Source of the DNA: Hirsutella rhossiliensis
Lineage: Eukaryota > Ascomycota > Sordariomycetes > Hypocreales > Ophiocordycipitaceae
Length of the DNA: 64,000 nt
Direction: 5' to 3'
Assembly: GCF_020360975.1 (NCBI RefSeq)
Contig: NW_025408675.1
Location: 1,488,001-1,552,000, forward strand
The notes beneath the pieces are model-generated. The model was not told the origin of the DNA. It ran no database searches and saw only the letters and a program-made list of their open reading frames with translations. Made by a program: the position numbers and the translations under genes. Positions 34,681-46,600 of this stretch are shown here, piece after piece. Each line of letters opens with the position of its first letter. Position 1 is the stretch's first letter.

Positions 34681-35059
34681 TCGTTAATAAATTATTAATT
34701 AAAAGTAATAAAAAAAGGTATAAAGTATTAATAAAAAAAAGTATAAAACTCTATAATAATTATAAGCGGAAGAGTTAACGAAAAAAAGAAAATAAAAAAA
34801 GTAAGAGATATATATATATACTCTTTATATTATAGTTATACGGCTAATATATAGGCGATACTATAATAGTTACTTAATAGTAACCGCTAGTATAATAACT
34901 ATTAACGTTATAAAGTATAGACTAATATATACTTATATAGGCGTATACGCGCGATATATAACCGAAACTACCTCTCTTTCTAACTAAATATATATAGTAT
35001 ATCGAAAGTAATATATATTTAAGATATAGCTAAGACGTCTATATAAAAAGGGAGATAAT
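34681..35059 (+). other. Gypsy G 3' untranslated region with polypurine tract
   Basis: A-rich DNA with runs of AAAAAAA lies upstream of the antisense ORF. It ends in AAAAAGGGAGATAAT at 35045-35059, directly before the 3' LTR, which fits the primer tract for plus-strand DNA synthesis. A similar string (AAAGAGAGAAAGATAAT) lies just after pol at about 25192-25208. Confidence 0.55.
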
Positions 35060-35316
35060 TATAAGAGCGCTACTAAGAAGTATAGGCTAATAAAGCACTT
35101 AGGTATATAGTACTAATATATTAGTAGGGTATTAGTAGGGAATTATATATACCCTGCTTATATATTATAGACTACTTACTATTTTAATAAAAGAGGAAAA
35201 ATCCCTTTTCTTATAAGCTTTAGTCTTATAATAAGGAGAATATAATATATATAGTATAGTACCTCTAGCTATCTCTACTACCTAACTAATTATACTATAA
35301 TACGTATTTCCTTATA
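35060..35316 (+). repeat. 3' LTR of Gypsy G
   Basis: It is 257 bp, pairs with 19642-19898 and is followed by the duplication CTCTT (35317-35321). Confidence 0.9.
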
Positions 35317-36679
35317 CTCTTTCTATTTAAGGAATTATTTATAAAGGACGAATCGCTTAAATAAAAGAAGATTTCGGTAGCTAATTTCTTTCTTTCTTAC
35401 CTTCCTAAGTATAGACTATATAATCTTATTAAATAAAGATAAAGGATAGCTCTATCTACTACTTCTTAATACTTAGGGCTAGGATTTTAGTTATACTTAG
35501 CTAGCTAAGAGACCGTAAAAGAGATATCTAGTCTAGTAAAAATTGCTAAAAAAAAGTAAGGAGCTTACCTTCTATTAATATTAGTATTTCTCTTACTCCC
35601 TAGCTTAAAAGGATAGATTAAGTAAAAGCTCTTTATTTAATATAGGTATAGAGGGAAGCTTCTTATTAATAGAATTAAGGAGGAATTTATAAGCGACCCT
35701 ATTAATATAAGCGTCTTAAGTAAGCTAGATAGTCTATTAAGACCTATTTTAAAGGATTTATATTCCTAGGAACTACTTTAGCTCCCTTAGCTTAGTTATC
35801 TTATACCTTTATTATAGGCCTTATATATCCTCTTTAATAGTAGCTTCTTCCTTTTTTAAGTAAGCCTAGATAATATTATCGACGTAGAAAAAGACTATAA
35901 TTTTACCCTTCTATATTATATATAGTTCCTAAGGGATTTTCTTAAAGCCTAGGGCTTTAAGGGAACCTATTAAATACTATTATTAAAGAAGGGGTAATCT
36001 TTATAGTCTATATAGAGCTTTCCTAAGCTATAGAACCTTTCCTAGCTTTTAAAAGCCTAGTAAAAGGTATATATAGATAACTTCTTCTTTCTTAAGTAGG
36101 CAGTTAATAAAGGCGTTAACTATATCTATTTAATTAAGTTTAAGGTCGAATTCTACTACTATAGCTATAAGGGTCTAAAAAGATATCCCTACTAAGGTAA
36201 TTGCCTTAGTAGGTAGATCCCCTTTTTCCTATTAATTCCTATAAATAACTAGCTAGGCTTTATACTTTTAAAGGAAGCTATATTTATTAGTCTTATAGCT
36301 AAAGACCTACTTATAGCTAAGGACCTATTTTCCTCTTACCTTTTCCTTAAGGACCTATTCGAAAGACGCTATCTCTTTATATAAGTCTAGGTAGTCTTTC
36401 TAGGCCTAAAAAATCTAGTCTTTAAAGGGGTGTTTTTCTAGCTACTTTTAGTTTACTAGTAGGTCTAGGAGGTCTCTTTTATATACCTTCCTTACTAATA
36501 GAGGCTTAAAAAGCCGGCTTATTATAAATACTCTATAGGAACCGTCTTCTATAAGCGTTAGATAGAAGTTGGAAAAACAATTAAAATAAAGGAGAAATTA
36601 GTCTTCTTTAATATCGGGCCTTATACCTTCCTTTACTTCTTAAAGTAAGGATAAAAAGGCAGCTAAGTAGTTCTTAAGG
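35317..36679 (-). pseudogene. Decayed Copia RNase H and reverse transcriptase, copy D (part 2)
   Basis: This continues part 1 across Gypsy G. The minus strand covers the start of RNase H and most of the reverse transcriptase. The catalytic box reads YVDN (35886-35875), Asp to Asn relative to copies A and C. The frame is cut at 36679 by repeat F copy 2. In copy C the equivalent sequence continues into the acidic region upstream of RT. Confidence 0.85.
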
Positions 36680-37241
36680 TATATAAGTAAAAGCAGAATT
36701 TTAGGAAATTAAGGAATTACGTAAGACTATATAATAGAGGGGAAGAAGGAGTATAAGGTAGGATCTTTAATAGAATTTATTAGTAATATATTAGTATATA
36801 GAAGAGGTGTTAAAGTTAATAATTATCTCTCTATTTACTAGCGGACATACTATCTTATATAGATAATTATAGCTAAACGGAAGAACCTTTTACGACTAGA
36901 TTTAAGCTACTATATAGCCCTAAGACTAAGGAATTTAGTAATACCTCGAGTATATTAAGAAGTGTCTTAGTTCTACTAATATTTATATTTAAAGGAGGTT
37001 AGTCGTACCGGTGTTCTTAAGAGGTCTTAGCTAGTATTCTAAGCTAGCTCTATTTCTTCGATTCCCGATTATATAATAACCGGCAACCTATTTAATATAT
37101 AATAACATATAAAATAACGAGCGATTCTTACTCTATAATATAGAGTTTTATTTATAATTAATATACTACTTATTAGCTTATATAATCGGGAGAGTATATT
37201 ATAGCTGCTTTATTTATAATAGGAACACCGTTCCTTATATA
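36680..37241 (+). repeat. Dispersed LTR-like repeat F, copy 2 (562 bp)
   Basis: It aligns end to end with 7102-7663, with the same length and the same tips (TATATAAG...CTTATATA). It truncates Copia copy D. As with copy 1, no flanking duplication is visible. Confidence 0.65.
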
Positions 37242-37726
37242 GCCGAAGTATAACCTAGTACCCGCTCTAGCCGCCCTATAGTTAATAGGGTTAGCTATAG
37301 CCCGTACTAACTTTAACTAGCGTACTAGGGTCTATCTAAGCTATTATTACCTAGTACGATATTAAGAGAATAAGATTTATATCTTATTTAGCGTCGATAA
37401 TATAAGTAGATCGCCTTATTATATAATTATATATCTTAATATCGACTATAAATCTAGGTTTATATTATATACTAGCTAAAGTAGACCTTTAAGAGATTTC
37501 GGAGGTAAGTATTAAAAACGGGAGGATACTATTATATTAAAAGGATCCTACCTCTTAATTATTAAATAAGCTCTTTAGAGATTAATAATTATATTACTAG
37601 CCCCTATTCTTTACTCTCTATTTTATCGTGATCGTATGTCTCTCGCTTACCCCGTAACCGTTATTATCGCTTTACTTACCTTCTTACTTTTTCTACTTCT
37701 TCCTAGCTATAGGATAGTGCCCGAAT
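37242..37726. other. RIP-altered relic DNA, unassigned
   Basis: Hydrophilic decayed codons (about 37360-37500) end in a purine-rich tract (AAAAACGGGAGGATA, about 37516-37530), the kind of sequence found before a 3' LTR. It could be the internal end of a lost retroelement. No motif allows a family call. Confidence 0.35.
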
Positions 37727-38166
37727 AGCCGATTTCTTTGCCTACCTTTATATATACTTTAGTTCCTAGCGCTACCGCCTACTTACGTCTTTTTCTCTCG
37801 CCTTTATCTTTATCTTATTTATCTCTTAAATCTTTAGTCTTCGTTCCTTAAAGCTCTTTACGTAATCTATAAGGGGTTACCTTACCTATACCTATAGGCT
37901 TATAGTAAGCGGTAACTAATATAGTAGGCGGTAGCCTATTATAGTAGCTAGTAAATAATATAGTAAGCGGTAACTAATATAGTAGGTAGTAACCTATTAA
38001 AGTAGGCGGTAACTATAGTAGGAGGCTTATAGGTAAGTTAACCCCTTATAGTTATATAAAGAGCCCTAAGGAATAAAGATAGAGGTTAGAATAAAAAACT
38101 AAAAGGTAGGTAGTAGCGTTAGAAACTAAAGTATATAAGAATATAAGTAAAGAAAGGGGCTATTAT
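37727..38166. repeat. Fold-back repeat with a minisatellite loop
   Basis: The outer arms are inverted copies of each other. For example, ATAAGGGGTTACCTTACCTA (left, about 37870-37889) mirrors TAGGTAAGTTAACCCCTTAT (right, about 38031-38050), and the match extends outward through TTCCTTA(A/G)AGCTCTTTA to about 37735 and 38155. The loop is a tandem array. The right edge is cut by Copia copy B. It resembles a fold-back or MITE-like element. No ORF is present. Confidence 0.6.
37913..38022 (+). repeat. 19-20 bp minisatellite
   Basis: The unit AGTAGGCGGTAACTAATAT and close variants (AGTAAGCGGTAACTAATAT, AGTAGGTAGTAACCTATTA) repeat about six times. Variation is mostly G/A and C/T, as RIP would give. 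It forms the centre of the fold-back repeat. Confidence 0.8.
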
Positions 38167-38643
38167 TATCGCGAAGCGTGGCCTAATTTCGTAGTTCTCG
38201 GAGATATCCCTAGGCACGAGGGACCTAGGAAGCTAAAAAATAGGTTTTAAGGAAGGAGCTAAAAGGAGGTATAGAGAGGAGGGTAGGGGTAAGAGGGGAA
38301 GTAGAAGTAGCGATAGCTTCCTATAGAGGTAGCGAGAGATAAGACGGATATGCCGGCAACGGCTAGAAAGAAAGGGAAAAAACCGGTAAAAAGCTCGGTA
38401 GTCGAAAGGATATTAGTAGCTTCTTTAAGTAGGATCTTCTTTATTAATTAAGATGCTAGATAGGTATAAAGAAGGGCGTTAGATAGAGGAAAGAAGGATA
38501 ATTAAGGCAATATAATAATCACTCCCCTACTATAATTACTACTCCTATAAGAATTAAATCTCTCTGCCCTGCCTATCCGACCCCTTACTTTTAATTTTAC
38601 CTTTATATATTTTTATATACTTCTCGTATCTCTCTTCGCGAGA
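38167..38643 (+). repeat. 5' LTR of Copia copy B
   Basis: It is 477 bp, starts TATCGCGAAG (TGTCGCGAAG before RIP) and ends CTTCGCGAGA. It lacks the AAACACCCGGTGTAG-type segment of copy A (replaced by AAATAGGTTTTAAGG). Confidence 0.9.
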
Positions 38644-38769
38644 GTTATAAGCCCGGGAGGAATAGAATTCCTATACCTTCCGGCTACTATAAAAGGCACC
38701 TTTCTTATATCCCTCGTAGCTTCCTTTTACCCCTCTTATTAGAAAAGCCGATTTTTACCTGACTTTTCT

Positions 38770-41700
38770 ATCCTCCCTCTTCCGTAATAATAACGAAAAT
38801 CGACTCCTCTACCGTCCCTACGGTCTATAGGACGATTCTTATAGAGCCCTAAGATTAGGATAAGTAGGTAAAGGAGCTATAGGCTTATATAAATAGAACT
38901 ATCTATAATTTAGTCTTCTCTAATAAATAGGACCCTCTTAAGCCCCCTCTTTATCCTAGGGCAACGGACTTTATAGAGGGAGCTACCCTCTTCTCCGAGC
39001 TAACCTCTATATAATAGAGAGCTTTTTCTGCTGCCTTAGGTAACTACGAGAGTCACCGTAAGGAATACCTTTACGAGACGAAGCTATTAACTACTATACG
39101 CACGGCGATAACGGAATCCGTTAGTGCTATAAAGCTAATTACTCTTCGAGAGGAAGAGACTCCTAGGCAGTAGCTTTTAAAGCTCGAGACCTCGATAGCT
39201 CCCTCGAGGGGCTATATAACTAACCGTATTAGGAAGACCTATACGGCCTACCTAGGAGCCTTTTCTACTAGGAACCTACTAGCTTCTTCGTAGCTAGCTA
39301 AGTAGGAAGAAATCCTCGAGGAAGCTAACTAATACTTCCTTATAGAAGCTCTTTCCGGCTAGTAGCTATAGGATATATCTCTGCTAATAAAGCCTATTAG
39401 TAACGGTTACTCGACTATCTTTCGAGAGGCTAGCCGGGAACTAGACGAAGAGGCTGCTAGAGTATAATAGTAAGTAGTCTTATTCCTTCGTAGCTAGCAC
39501 TCGACCTAGACGGCTCGACCTGCTGCCCCTATAGCTCCTATAGCCCCTATTACTGCGGCTCCCGCTGCTGCTGCTGCGGCTGTTGCTCCTTCGGCTCCTC
39601 CTCCCTCGAGAGACTTAACGCCGTCGTTAACTATAGCAGCGGCCCCGGCCCCGGCTCCGTATCTTGCTCCGGGCCCGTCCCCGGTCCCGTTAGTTAGACC
39701 GGCCCGACTAGTCCCTTAATAGACCTTTTAGTCCGTTAGTCGAAAAATCAGGGAACTAGTCGAAATCGAACCTCGTTAATATTAGCAATAAGGGGTAAAA
39801 AGGGGGGGTTTTTAAGCAGACCTTCCGGATTAGGACGAGGATTCCTCGAAGAAATAAAAGACTAAGCGAAACGGCTGCCTAGTATATAAATCCCTAGGCC
39901 ATCGATTATTATAATGCTAGTAGGTCTTCGAGGAAAACCGACCTAAAGGATTTAACCCTTTAAAGAGGTTATAAGAAACGATATAATAGTCTCTTAAGGA
40001 GGATCCCTCGTTATAGAAGAAAATAGATAAGATTCGGGTTACTAAGAAATAGTAACTAACGCCGCTGCCCTTATTCGAGCTATAAATTCAAGGAAAAATT
40101 GTTAGTATAGTAAATCCGGCCTTCGTCTTTCCTATAGATTAATAAGGCTAAGACTAACCGTTAGAGCCCTCCGATTATCCCCTATAAAAATCAGCTATCC
40201 TTAACTCTAGTACTTCCCTTAATATCTATAATATACTCTCACGATTCCGGTCCTTTAAGAAGGCATAGAGGGAATACCTTATTACCGGGGAATTAACTAT
40301 ACGGATAAAGGGGTATAGAAGGGTGAATTTCACGATAAAATTACCTAATAGATCTATATAAATTCTTCGACGAAAAAGGGTAGCTTTTTACCCTCGATTT
40401 TTAACGAGCTTAATTTCCTTCCGCCTTCTTTAAGAGGAAGGAATCTTCTAGGATATAACGTCTAAGCCTACGAGGCTAGTCTAAAAGAATTAGACTATTA
40501 AGCTTATCGAGGAGAAATTCGGTTAATTTGTTCTCGAATTCTAACCTATCCTTAGGAAGGAATCTCTCGAGAAGTTAGCTTTCCCTGCTCGAAGGAGGGT
40601 AGGTTTAAAGGACCCTCTTCCGGCAGCCGAAGGAGACGGTCTTCTTTAGCACGCACGACTTGGTCACCTAGGCCCCCTAGCTTTATATAAGCTAGGCTAA
40701 TAATAGGGCGTACGAATAAGGGGCCTAAAGACCGTCGAATGCGAATACTATAGCTAAGGGAAGACTAGGAGACGAATTTCTAGACGGACCTTAATACGGC
40801 CGGACTAGCCGTATAAGGAAATTTAGGTCGACTAGACCGACGTCTCTAGGGATTAAGAAAGCTTTATTAGGGTAATGTTCTTTATAGACGCCTTTTTAGG
40901 GATAGTTTTCCCTTATTTCTTACGGACCTACCTAAGTAAGTATAACTAGTCTGCCCTCTAGGACTTTGTTAACTAGATAAAATCCTACTTTAGCTATAAG
41001 GTAAAGAAGATACGGTCTAACGGAGAGCTATTTACGAAGGATATCTTAAATTAGCTTCGAAAAAGGGGCATTTTACCCCTCCTATTAGCACCGAATACCT
41101 AGGCCTAGAACGGAGGGGCAGAAAGATTAAGGGGTACTATAATAGAAAGGGCCCGTATAATAAGACTTACTATAAGGCTTCTATACGACCTTTAGAGGGA
41201 AGTCGTTAAGACCGCCTATTACCTTTAGAACCGGACCCCTAGAGGGACTACCTAAGAAATAGACTAGAAATCCCCCCTTAAGCTCTTTACGAAGAAGAGG
41301 GCCTCGCTAGCCTACCTTTATGCCTACGGCTATAAGGTATACGTAATAAATACCGATATATAGCTAAAAAGGAAGAAGAAAAGAAAGCTTAATCTAAGAG
41401 CCTTTATTAGTTACCTCGTTAAGTATAATTCTACGAATATCTTCCGGATCTAGATTCCTCTTTTACGGAAGGTTATTTTAACTAGGGATATAATTTTCGA
41501 CGAATCTAGCTTCTTCGACGGAAAGAGGGATTAATAGCCCCTCTTACTCTCTTAATATTAGGTAATTTAAAAGATCTAAATTCCCCCTTCTTAATAGTCT
41601 TAAGAAGAGGTCCTAGACGAGGAAACGGAAGAAGAAACCGACGTCGAAGTAGTCGAGGATAACGCCGACTTTAAAGAAGAAAAAGAGGAAGCTGCTAGAT

Positions 41701-43760
41701 TAGATAATCTAGACGAAGAAGGAGACTATAGGAAAGTAGTAGAGCTAGAATATACCTACCTCCCTACGCCTCCTCTTACGGAATAAGAAGAAAATCTAAA
41801 AGCAGCTTTTTTAGTTAGTCTTTCTATCTCGGCCCCTAAGGGGGTAGGAAAGGCACCTCTCTTAAAGGATTACCCGGCTGCCTTTTTATCCTTGCTTTAA
41901 GAAGCAAAGAAAGGTATAGGGCCCGATACGGATACTAAAGAAGACTAACCTCTCCCTTATTTCGATCGTTTTTCCGACTTCTACCTAACGCTAATAGAAG
42001 ACGGTTCCTACGGAGCGTTTATAGTAGGCCGGCTCTTTAAGCTATAGTTATTAGTAAGGAAGGTATATAAAAGAGACCTCCCGGACCTACTAGTAAATTA
42101 GAAGCAGCTAGAAAGACACCCCTTTAAAGACTAGTTTTTCTAGGCCTAGAAAGACTACCTAGCCTTATACGAAGAGATAGGGTCTTTCGAAGAGGTCCTT
42201 AAGGAAAAGGTAAGAGGAAAATAGGTCCTTAGCTATAAGTAGGTCTTTATCTATAAGACTAATAAATATAGCTTCCTTTAAAAGTATAAAGCCCGGCTAG
42301 TTATCTATAGGAATTAATAGGAAAAGGGGGATCTACCTACTAAGGCAACTACCCTAATAGGGATATCTTTTCGGACCCTTATAGCTATAGTAGTAGAATT
42401 CGACCTCGAGCTCGATTAGATAGATATAGTTAACGCCTTCGTTAACTGCCCTCTTAAGGAAGAAGAAGTTATCTATATACGCCTTCTACTAGGCTTCTAA
42501 TAGCTAGGAAAGGTTCTATAGCTTAGGAAAGCTCTATATAAACTACGAAGATTACCCCTTCTTTAGTAATAGCATTTAATAGGTTCCCTCGAAGCCTTAG
42601 GCTTTACGAAAGTCCCTTAGGAACCGTGTATAATATAGAAGGGTAAAATCACGGTCTTCTTCTACGTCGATAATATTATCTAGGCCTACCTAAAAGAGGA
42701 AGAAGCTACTACTAGGGAGGCTATACGAGGCCTATAATAAAGGTATAAGATAACTAGGCTAGGGGAGCTAAAGTAGTTCCTAGGGATACGAATCCTTCGG
42801 AATAGGTCCTAACGGACTATCTAGCTTACCTAGGACGCCTATATCGATAAGGTCGCTTATAAATTCCTCTTTAATTCCCTTAATAAGAAGCTTCCCTCTA
42901 CGCCTATATTAGACGAAGAGCTTTTGCTTAATCCGTCCTTTTAAGCTAGGGAGTAATAGAAATACTAATATTAATAGAAGGTAGGCTCCCTACTTTTTTT
43001 AGCTATTTCTACTAGACCGGATATCTCTTTTACGGTCTCCCGGCTAGCTAGGCATAACTAGAATCCTAGCCCTAGGCATTAAGAAGTAGTAGATAGAGCT
43101 ATCCTTTATCTCTATTTAACGAGATTATATAGTCTATGCCTAGGAGGGCTAGAAAGGAAGAAATAAGCTATAGAAATCTTCCTTTATTCGAGCGATTTAT
43201 CCTTTATAGATAATTCCTTAGATAGAAAGAGCTTATAGGGGTATATTATATCCCTTTTTAAAGGAACTATTGCTTAAAGAGCTTTAAAATAAGCTACCGT
43301 TATAACTTCGAGTGCGGAGGCAGAGCTACTAGCTCTTTTAGAAGCGTTAAAAAAAGCGATTTTCCTTAGCCGGCTGCTAATATCGTTACGACTATAAATT
43401 CCGTCCCCGTTAGCTATAGAATATAATAATATATAGACTATATAATTCTTACGGAGGAAAATAGTAAGCTATCGACCTAGCTACGGTATATCGATATCTA
43501 CTAGTATTAGTTACGCTAAGAGGTCTAAAAGGGACTTATTTCCGTCCGTTAGGTTCTAACGGTATCGATAAAAGCCGACGGTCTTATAAAGCCCCTACTA
43601 AAGTAGAAGCTAGCTATCTTTTTATAGTAAATTAGGCTAGAAGACGTTTAAGAGAAGCTATCCTTAGAAGCCCGCCTTAAGAATCTATAAGAGGAGCTAA
43701 TAGTATATAGGAGGAAAGAGACGTCTATAGCCGAAGAGAGGAATTAGGACTTATCTTAAA
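38770..43760 (+). pseudogene. Decayed Copia gag-pol, copy B
   Basis: It is collinear with copy A. The Ala/Pro-rich linker lies near 39510-39720. The integrase lies at about 40745-41230, with the second catalytic position read as Asn (AAC at 41019-41021). The reverse transcriptase catalytic box reads YVDN (42663-42674), so two catalytic Asp are lost. RNase H runs to about 43650. The 3' part differs from copy A after about 43715, just before the polypurine tract (GCTAAGGGGGTG). Confidence 0.88.
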
Positions 43761-43953
43761 GGAGGGCCCCTAGCTTAATTAGGACTTATTCTTCTTAAAG
43801 GCCCCCTTTTTAGGGACTTATCCTTAGCCCGGGGCTAAAACGCGGATTTCTTAAGTAGGGGATAAGTATAGACTAAGACCTCCTCTATACGCTTACCGGC
43901 CTAGGTATTTAGCTTTACCCTTTCTATAAGGGCAGGCTATAGCTAAGGGGGTG

Positions 43954-44400
43954 TGTCGCGAAGCGTGACTTAATTTCGTAGTTCTCGGAGATATCCCTAG
44001 GCACGAGGGACCTAGGAAGCTAAAAAATAGGTTTTAAGGAAGGAGCTAAAAGGAGGTGCAGAGAGGAGGGTAGGGGTAAGAGGGGAAGTAGAAGTAGCGA
44101 TACCTTCCTATAGAGGTAGCGAGAGATAAGACGGATGTGCCCGGCAACGGCTAGAAAGGAGGGAAAAAAACCGGCAAAAAGCTCAGTAGTCGAAAGGACA
44201 TTAGTAGCTTCTTTAGATAGGTATAAAGAGGGGCGTTAGATAGAGGAAAGAAGGATAATTAAGGCAATATAATAATCACTCCCCTACCGTAATTGCTGCT
44301 CCCGTAAGAATTAAATCTCTCTGCCCTACCTGTCCGACCCCTTACTTCTAATTTCACCTTCGTGCATTTTTATGCACTTCTCGTATCTCTCTTCGCGAGA
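43954..44400 (+). repeat. 3' LTR of Copia copy B
   Basis: It is 447 bp, keeps the unaltered start TGTCGCGAAG, and ends CTTCGCGAGA directly before the duplication ATTAT. An internal deletion of about 35 bp sets it apart from the 5' LTR. Confidence 0.9.
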
Positions 44401-44405
44401 ATTAT

Positions 44406-44779
44406 TAGAAGAGATAGCTAGTCTCCTTTAAAGCTAGTCTCCTTTAATAGCTATTAAAAAAGCAAGAATATAGCTAAAGCGGTATTAGGCTATAGGTAAT
44501 AAAAGAGGAAGGGAATATAAGGAAGGTATATAGGTAAGATTTCTAAAGAAAAGCAGCTGCTCTTTACCTTAGTTACCGATCTAGGCACTTAGCCTATAGC
44601 CTCGCGGTCGGCCTAAGCGGCTAGGCGGGAGGATCGAGAAGGGAAGTAGACGGGATACGGCTACCTAGCTAGGGCGAGCGCTTCGTCGACGGCCGGTTAT
44701 AGATAGATAGATATACTAGTAGGAGAAGGAGGTATTAGTAATTAACGAGGTTAGTATATACGAGGCGCGAACGCTATAC
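44406..44779. other. Short direct repeat and unassigned DNA
   Basis: A 15 bp direct repeat (GCTAGTCTCCTTTAA, about 44417-44446) follows Copia B. From about 44580 the sequence turns GC-rich with many CG, yet CA stays rare. The N-terminal part of the helicase relic may start here, but no motif upstream of the GDFYQF box was recognised. Confidence 0.45.
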
Positions 44780-45440
44780 GCGGCTAATAAGCGGCTCTAC
44801 CGGCTACGGGGGTCGCCTTAAGACTTTAGCAGGGTCCTAGTAGCGATCCTCTACGGCGACTTCTACTAGTTCCGGCCGGTGTAAGTGCGGTCGATCGTGC
44901 TGCTAAGCGTGGCTATGCTATACCGTAGGGCGAAGATAAGGCGTTCGCGGCCGAGCAGCGGCGGCAGCACGATAAGGCGCACGCGCTATAGAGGAGGTTT
45001 ACGACGGTTATTATATTAAATAAGTAGATATAGGCCGCCGGCGACCCGGAGCTACGGCGGCTGCTCGGCGGATCCGCTAGGGGGGGGGGGGGCAGGACCC
45101 GTTAGACCTAGACCTACTAAACTTAAGGTGCTATAGGGAGGGTAGGCGGATTTCGTAGGAGATAGGCCTAACGGTAGTAACGCCGCTAATAGGAACCGCT
45201 AGAAACTTTACCTAGAGGCGGCGCGCGACTTCCTCTCTAAGAATAAGTAGAAGGAGGGCACGCCGATAGGGGAGGAGGCGGTGCTAGTACTAGGCTACGA
45301 CGACGATAGCGCGACCCTAGTACCGGCCGTCCTTATCTTCGTGCCCGGTATATTAGTCGTTATAAACTAAAATACGTACTAGGGGTTAAAGCCGGTAAAC
45401 GGGGCTAGGTATATAATAGTAAACGTAAAGATAGTAAAGT
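44780..45440 (+). pseudogene. Decayed PIF1-like DNA helicase fragment
   Basis: At 44855-44881 the codons read G-D-F-Y-stop-F-R-P-V, which becomes GDFYQFRPV after undoing RIP. That is the motif-III box of PIF1-family superfamily 1 helicases. Downstream come FTTVIILNK...AAGDPELRRLL, then LDLLNLRCYREGRRI, EIGLTVVTPL, and finally VLIFVPGILVVIN followed by GLKPVNGARYI, matching the C-terminal order of PIF1-like proteins found in many fungi. At least one frame change lies near 45170-45190. The Walker A motif was not found and the sequence stops near 45440, so only the C-terminal half is present. Whether it came from a Helitron or a free-standing PIF1-like gene cannot be told. Confidence 0.65.
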
Positions 45441-46600
45441 TAAATTACTAGCTAGATAACTAAAGATACTTACTTTCCTTATAAAGTACTATATTAAGTT
45501 ATAATATAAACTTATTACTTATTTTACTATATTTAATACTTATAATTTAGTCCGGTCTAAGCTATTATAAACGATATTAATCCTTTTAGCCCCTCCTTTT
45601 AGTATAAAAAGGGAGTAGGTATAAAAGTAGGTTAATACTAATACTTAAAATAAAGAAACTATATATAGAGCCTACTATAAGCAGCTTACTTTAGACGAGG
45701 CCGATATTATTATACTAAGGAACCTAACGATATCCCTATATAGTAATTAGGACTTTTATAACTATATTAAATAATTATTTTCGTGAATTTATAGATTAGG
45801 CTTTAAGGTAAATAGTATTATATCTCTAAACCTATTAGTATATAGAGACTTCTTATTCTAGGGTTATCTTAGAAAGGGAGTTAAGGTAAGTTATATATAT
45901 ACTATAGAAGAGTAGAGGAAGAACTTAAGGACCTTTAGTATCTAGAGTAATATAAATAGCGGCTAGACTTATATAAGTATTACCTCGGCGCTACTTTAGA
46001 TATAGAGTCCCTATTATATCTTATATAATACTATATAGTAGCCGATAATTAAGATAAAGGAGAAGCTAGTATTTTATAATTAGGTTAAAATAAAAAGACT
46101 AGAAGGAGATACCGTGTTTTATCTTATAGCTAAGAGTACTTACGCGTAGCTATAAAAGGTATTATATAATAACTAGTTAGACGATAGTTACTATAATTAT
46201 TTTACTTCTATAGTACGTATATAAATATAACTTAATAAGCGCTATACCGATATTATTTTATAATCTATAGCTTTAAAAAAGAATATAATAGTCTATAGTA
46301 TTATTAAATAATAAATATTATTCGCTATACTTTAGCTTAGTATAATAGTATACTTATAAGTATTTATAAGACCGCTCTAAAAACGTATTATTAAAACGCT
46401 TATAGATCTCCGCTTACGAGAGGTTGCCTTATTCCTTCCTTAGCTTAGTAAGTAGGTTATCTTCTTTACGCGTAAACCTAGCTCTTATACTAAAAGTCCG
46501 CCCTACCTAACCGCTAGTCGCTTTAGTAGTTATAGTATAGCGCGTATTACCTATAGGAATACTTCCTTAGCTATACGATATATAAAATAGCTATTTAAAT
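45441..46600. other. RIP-altered relic DNA, unassigned
   Basis: AT-rich, with TAG/TAA in all frames. No repeat partner elsewhere in the window and no protein motif was seen. Confidence 0.4.

Larger units (their letters stand above)
19642..35316 (+). mobile_element. Gypsy element G, split by Gypsy H1
   Basis: LTRs of identical length (257 bp) lie at 19642-19898 and 35060-35316. They start TATAAGAGCG and end CCTTATA (TGTAAG...CTTACA before RIP). The flanking duplication CTCTT is exact. Taking out H1 leaves about 7.8 kb. Gag-pol lies on the plus strand at about 19900-25250 in the order protease region, reverse transcriptase, RNase H, integrase, so this is a Gypsy (Metaviridae-type) element. A polypurine tract (AAAAAGGGAGATAAT) precedes the 3' LTR. 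An antisense decayed ORF fills the gap between pol and the 3' LTR. Confidence 0.9.
18394..36679 (-). mobile_element. Copia copy D, split by Gypsy G and truncated
   Basis: Two pieces, 18394-19641 and 35317-36679, are consecutive parts of one minus-strand Copia element of the A/B/C family. Copy C shows the uninterrupted sequence across the same point (TATAAGCTCTTTCTATCTAAG, near 56493-56513). Gypsy G sits between them, flanked by CTCTT on both sides (19637-19641 and 35317-35321). The left end is a 3' LTR inserted in L1. The right end stops in the pol region at 36679, where repeat F copy 2 begins, so gag, integrase and 5' LTR are lost. Confidence 0.88.
38167..44400 (+). mobile_element. Copia-type LTR retrotransposon, copy B
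   Basis: LTRs lie at 38167-38643 and 43954-44400, and the flanking duplication ATTAT is exact (38162-38166 and 44401-44405). It is collinear with copy A through the interior. RIP is heavier than in copies A and C. The 3' LTR is shorter because about 35 bp, including the GATCTTCTTT block, are missing near 44211. Confidence 0.93.

Noticed and set aside
25203..35063. A Mutator-like insertion bounded by the 10 bp repeat GATAATTATA
   Set aside because: No terminal inverted repeats or transposase were seen at the ends, and 10 bp matches arise easily in such AT-rich DNA. Kept only as an alternative for the antisense ORF.
45080..45092. Run of 13 G as a structural or regulatory element
   Set aside because: It is a single homopolymer within the helicase relic, with no other G-tracts nearby to form a quadruplex.
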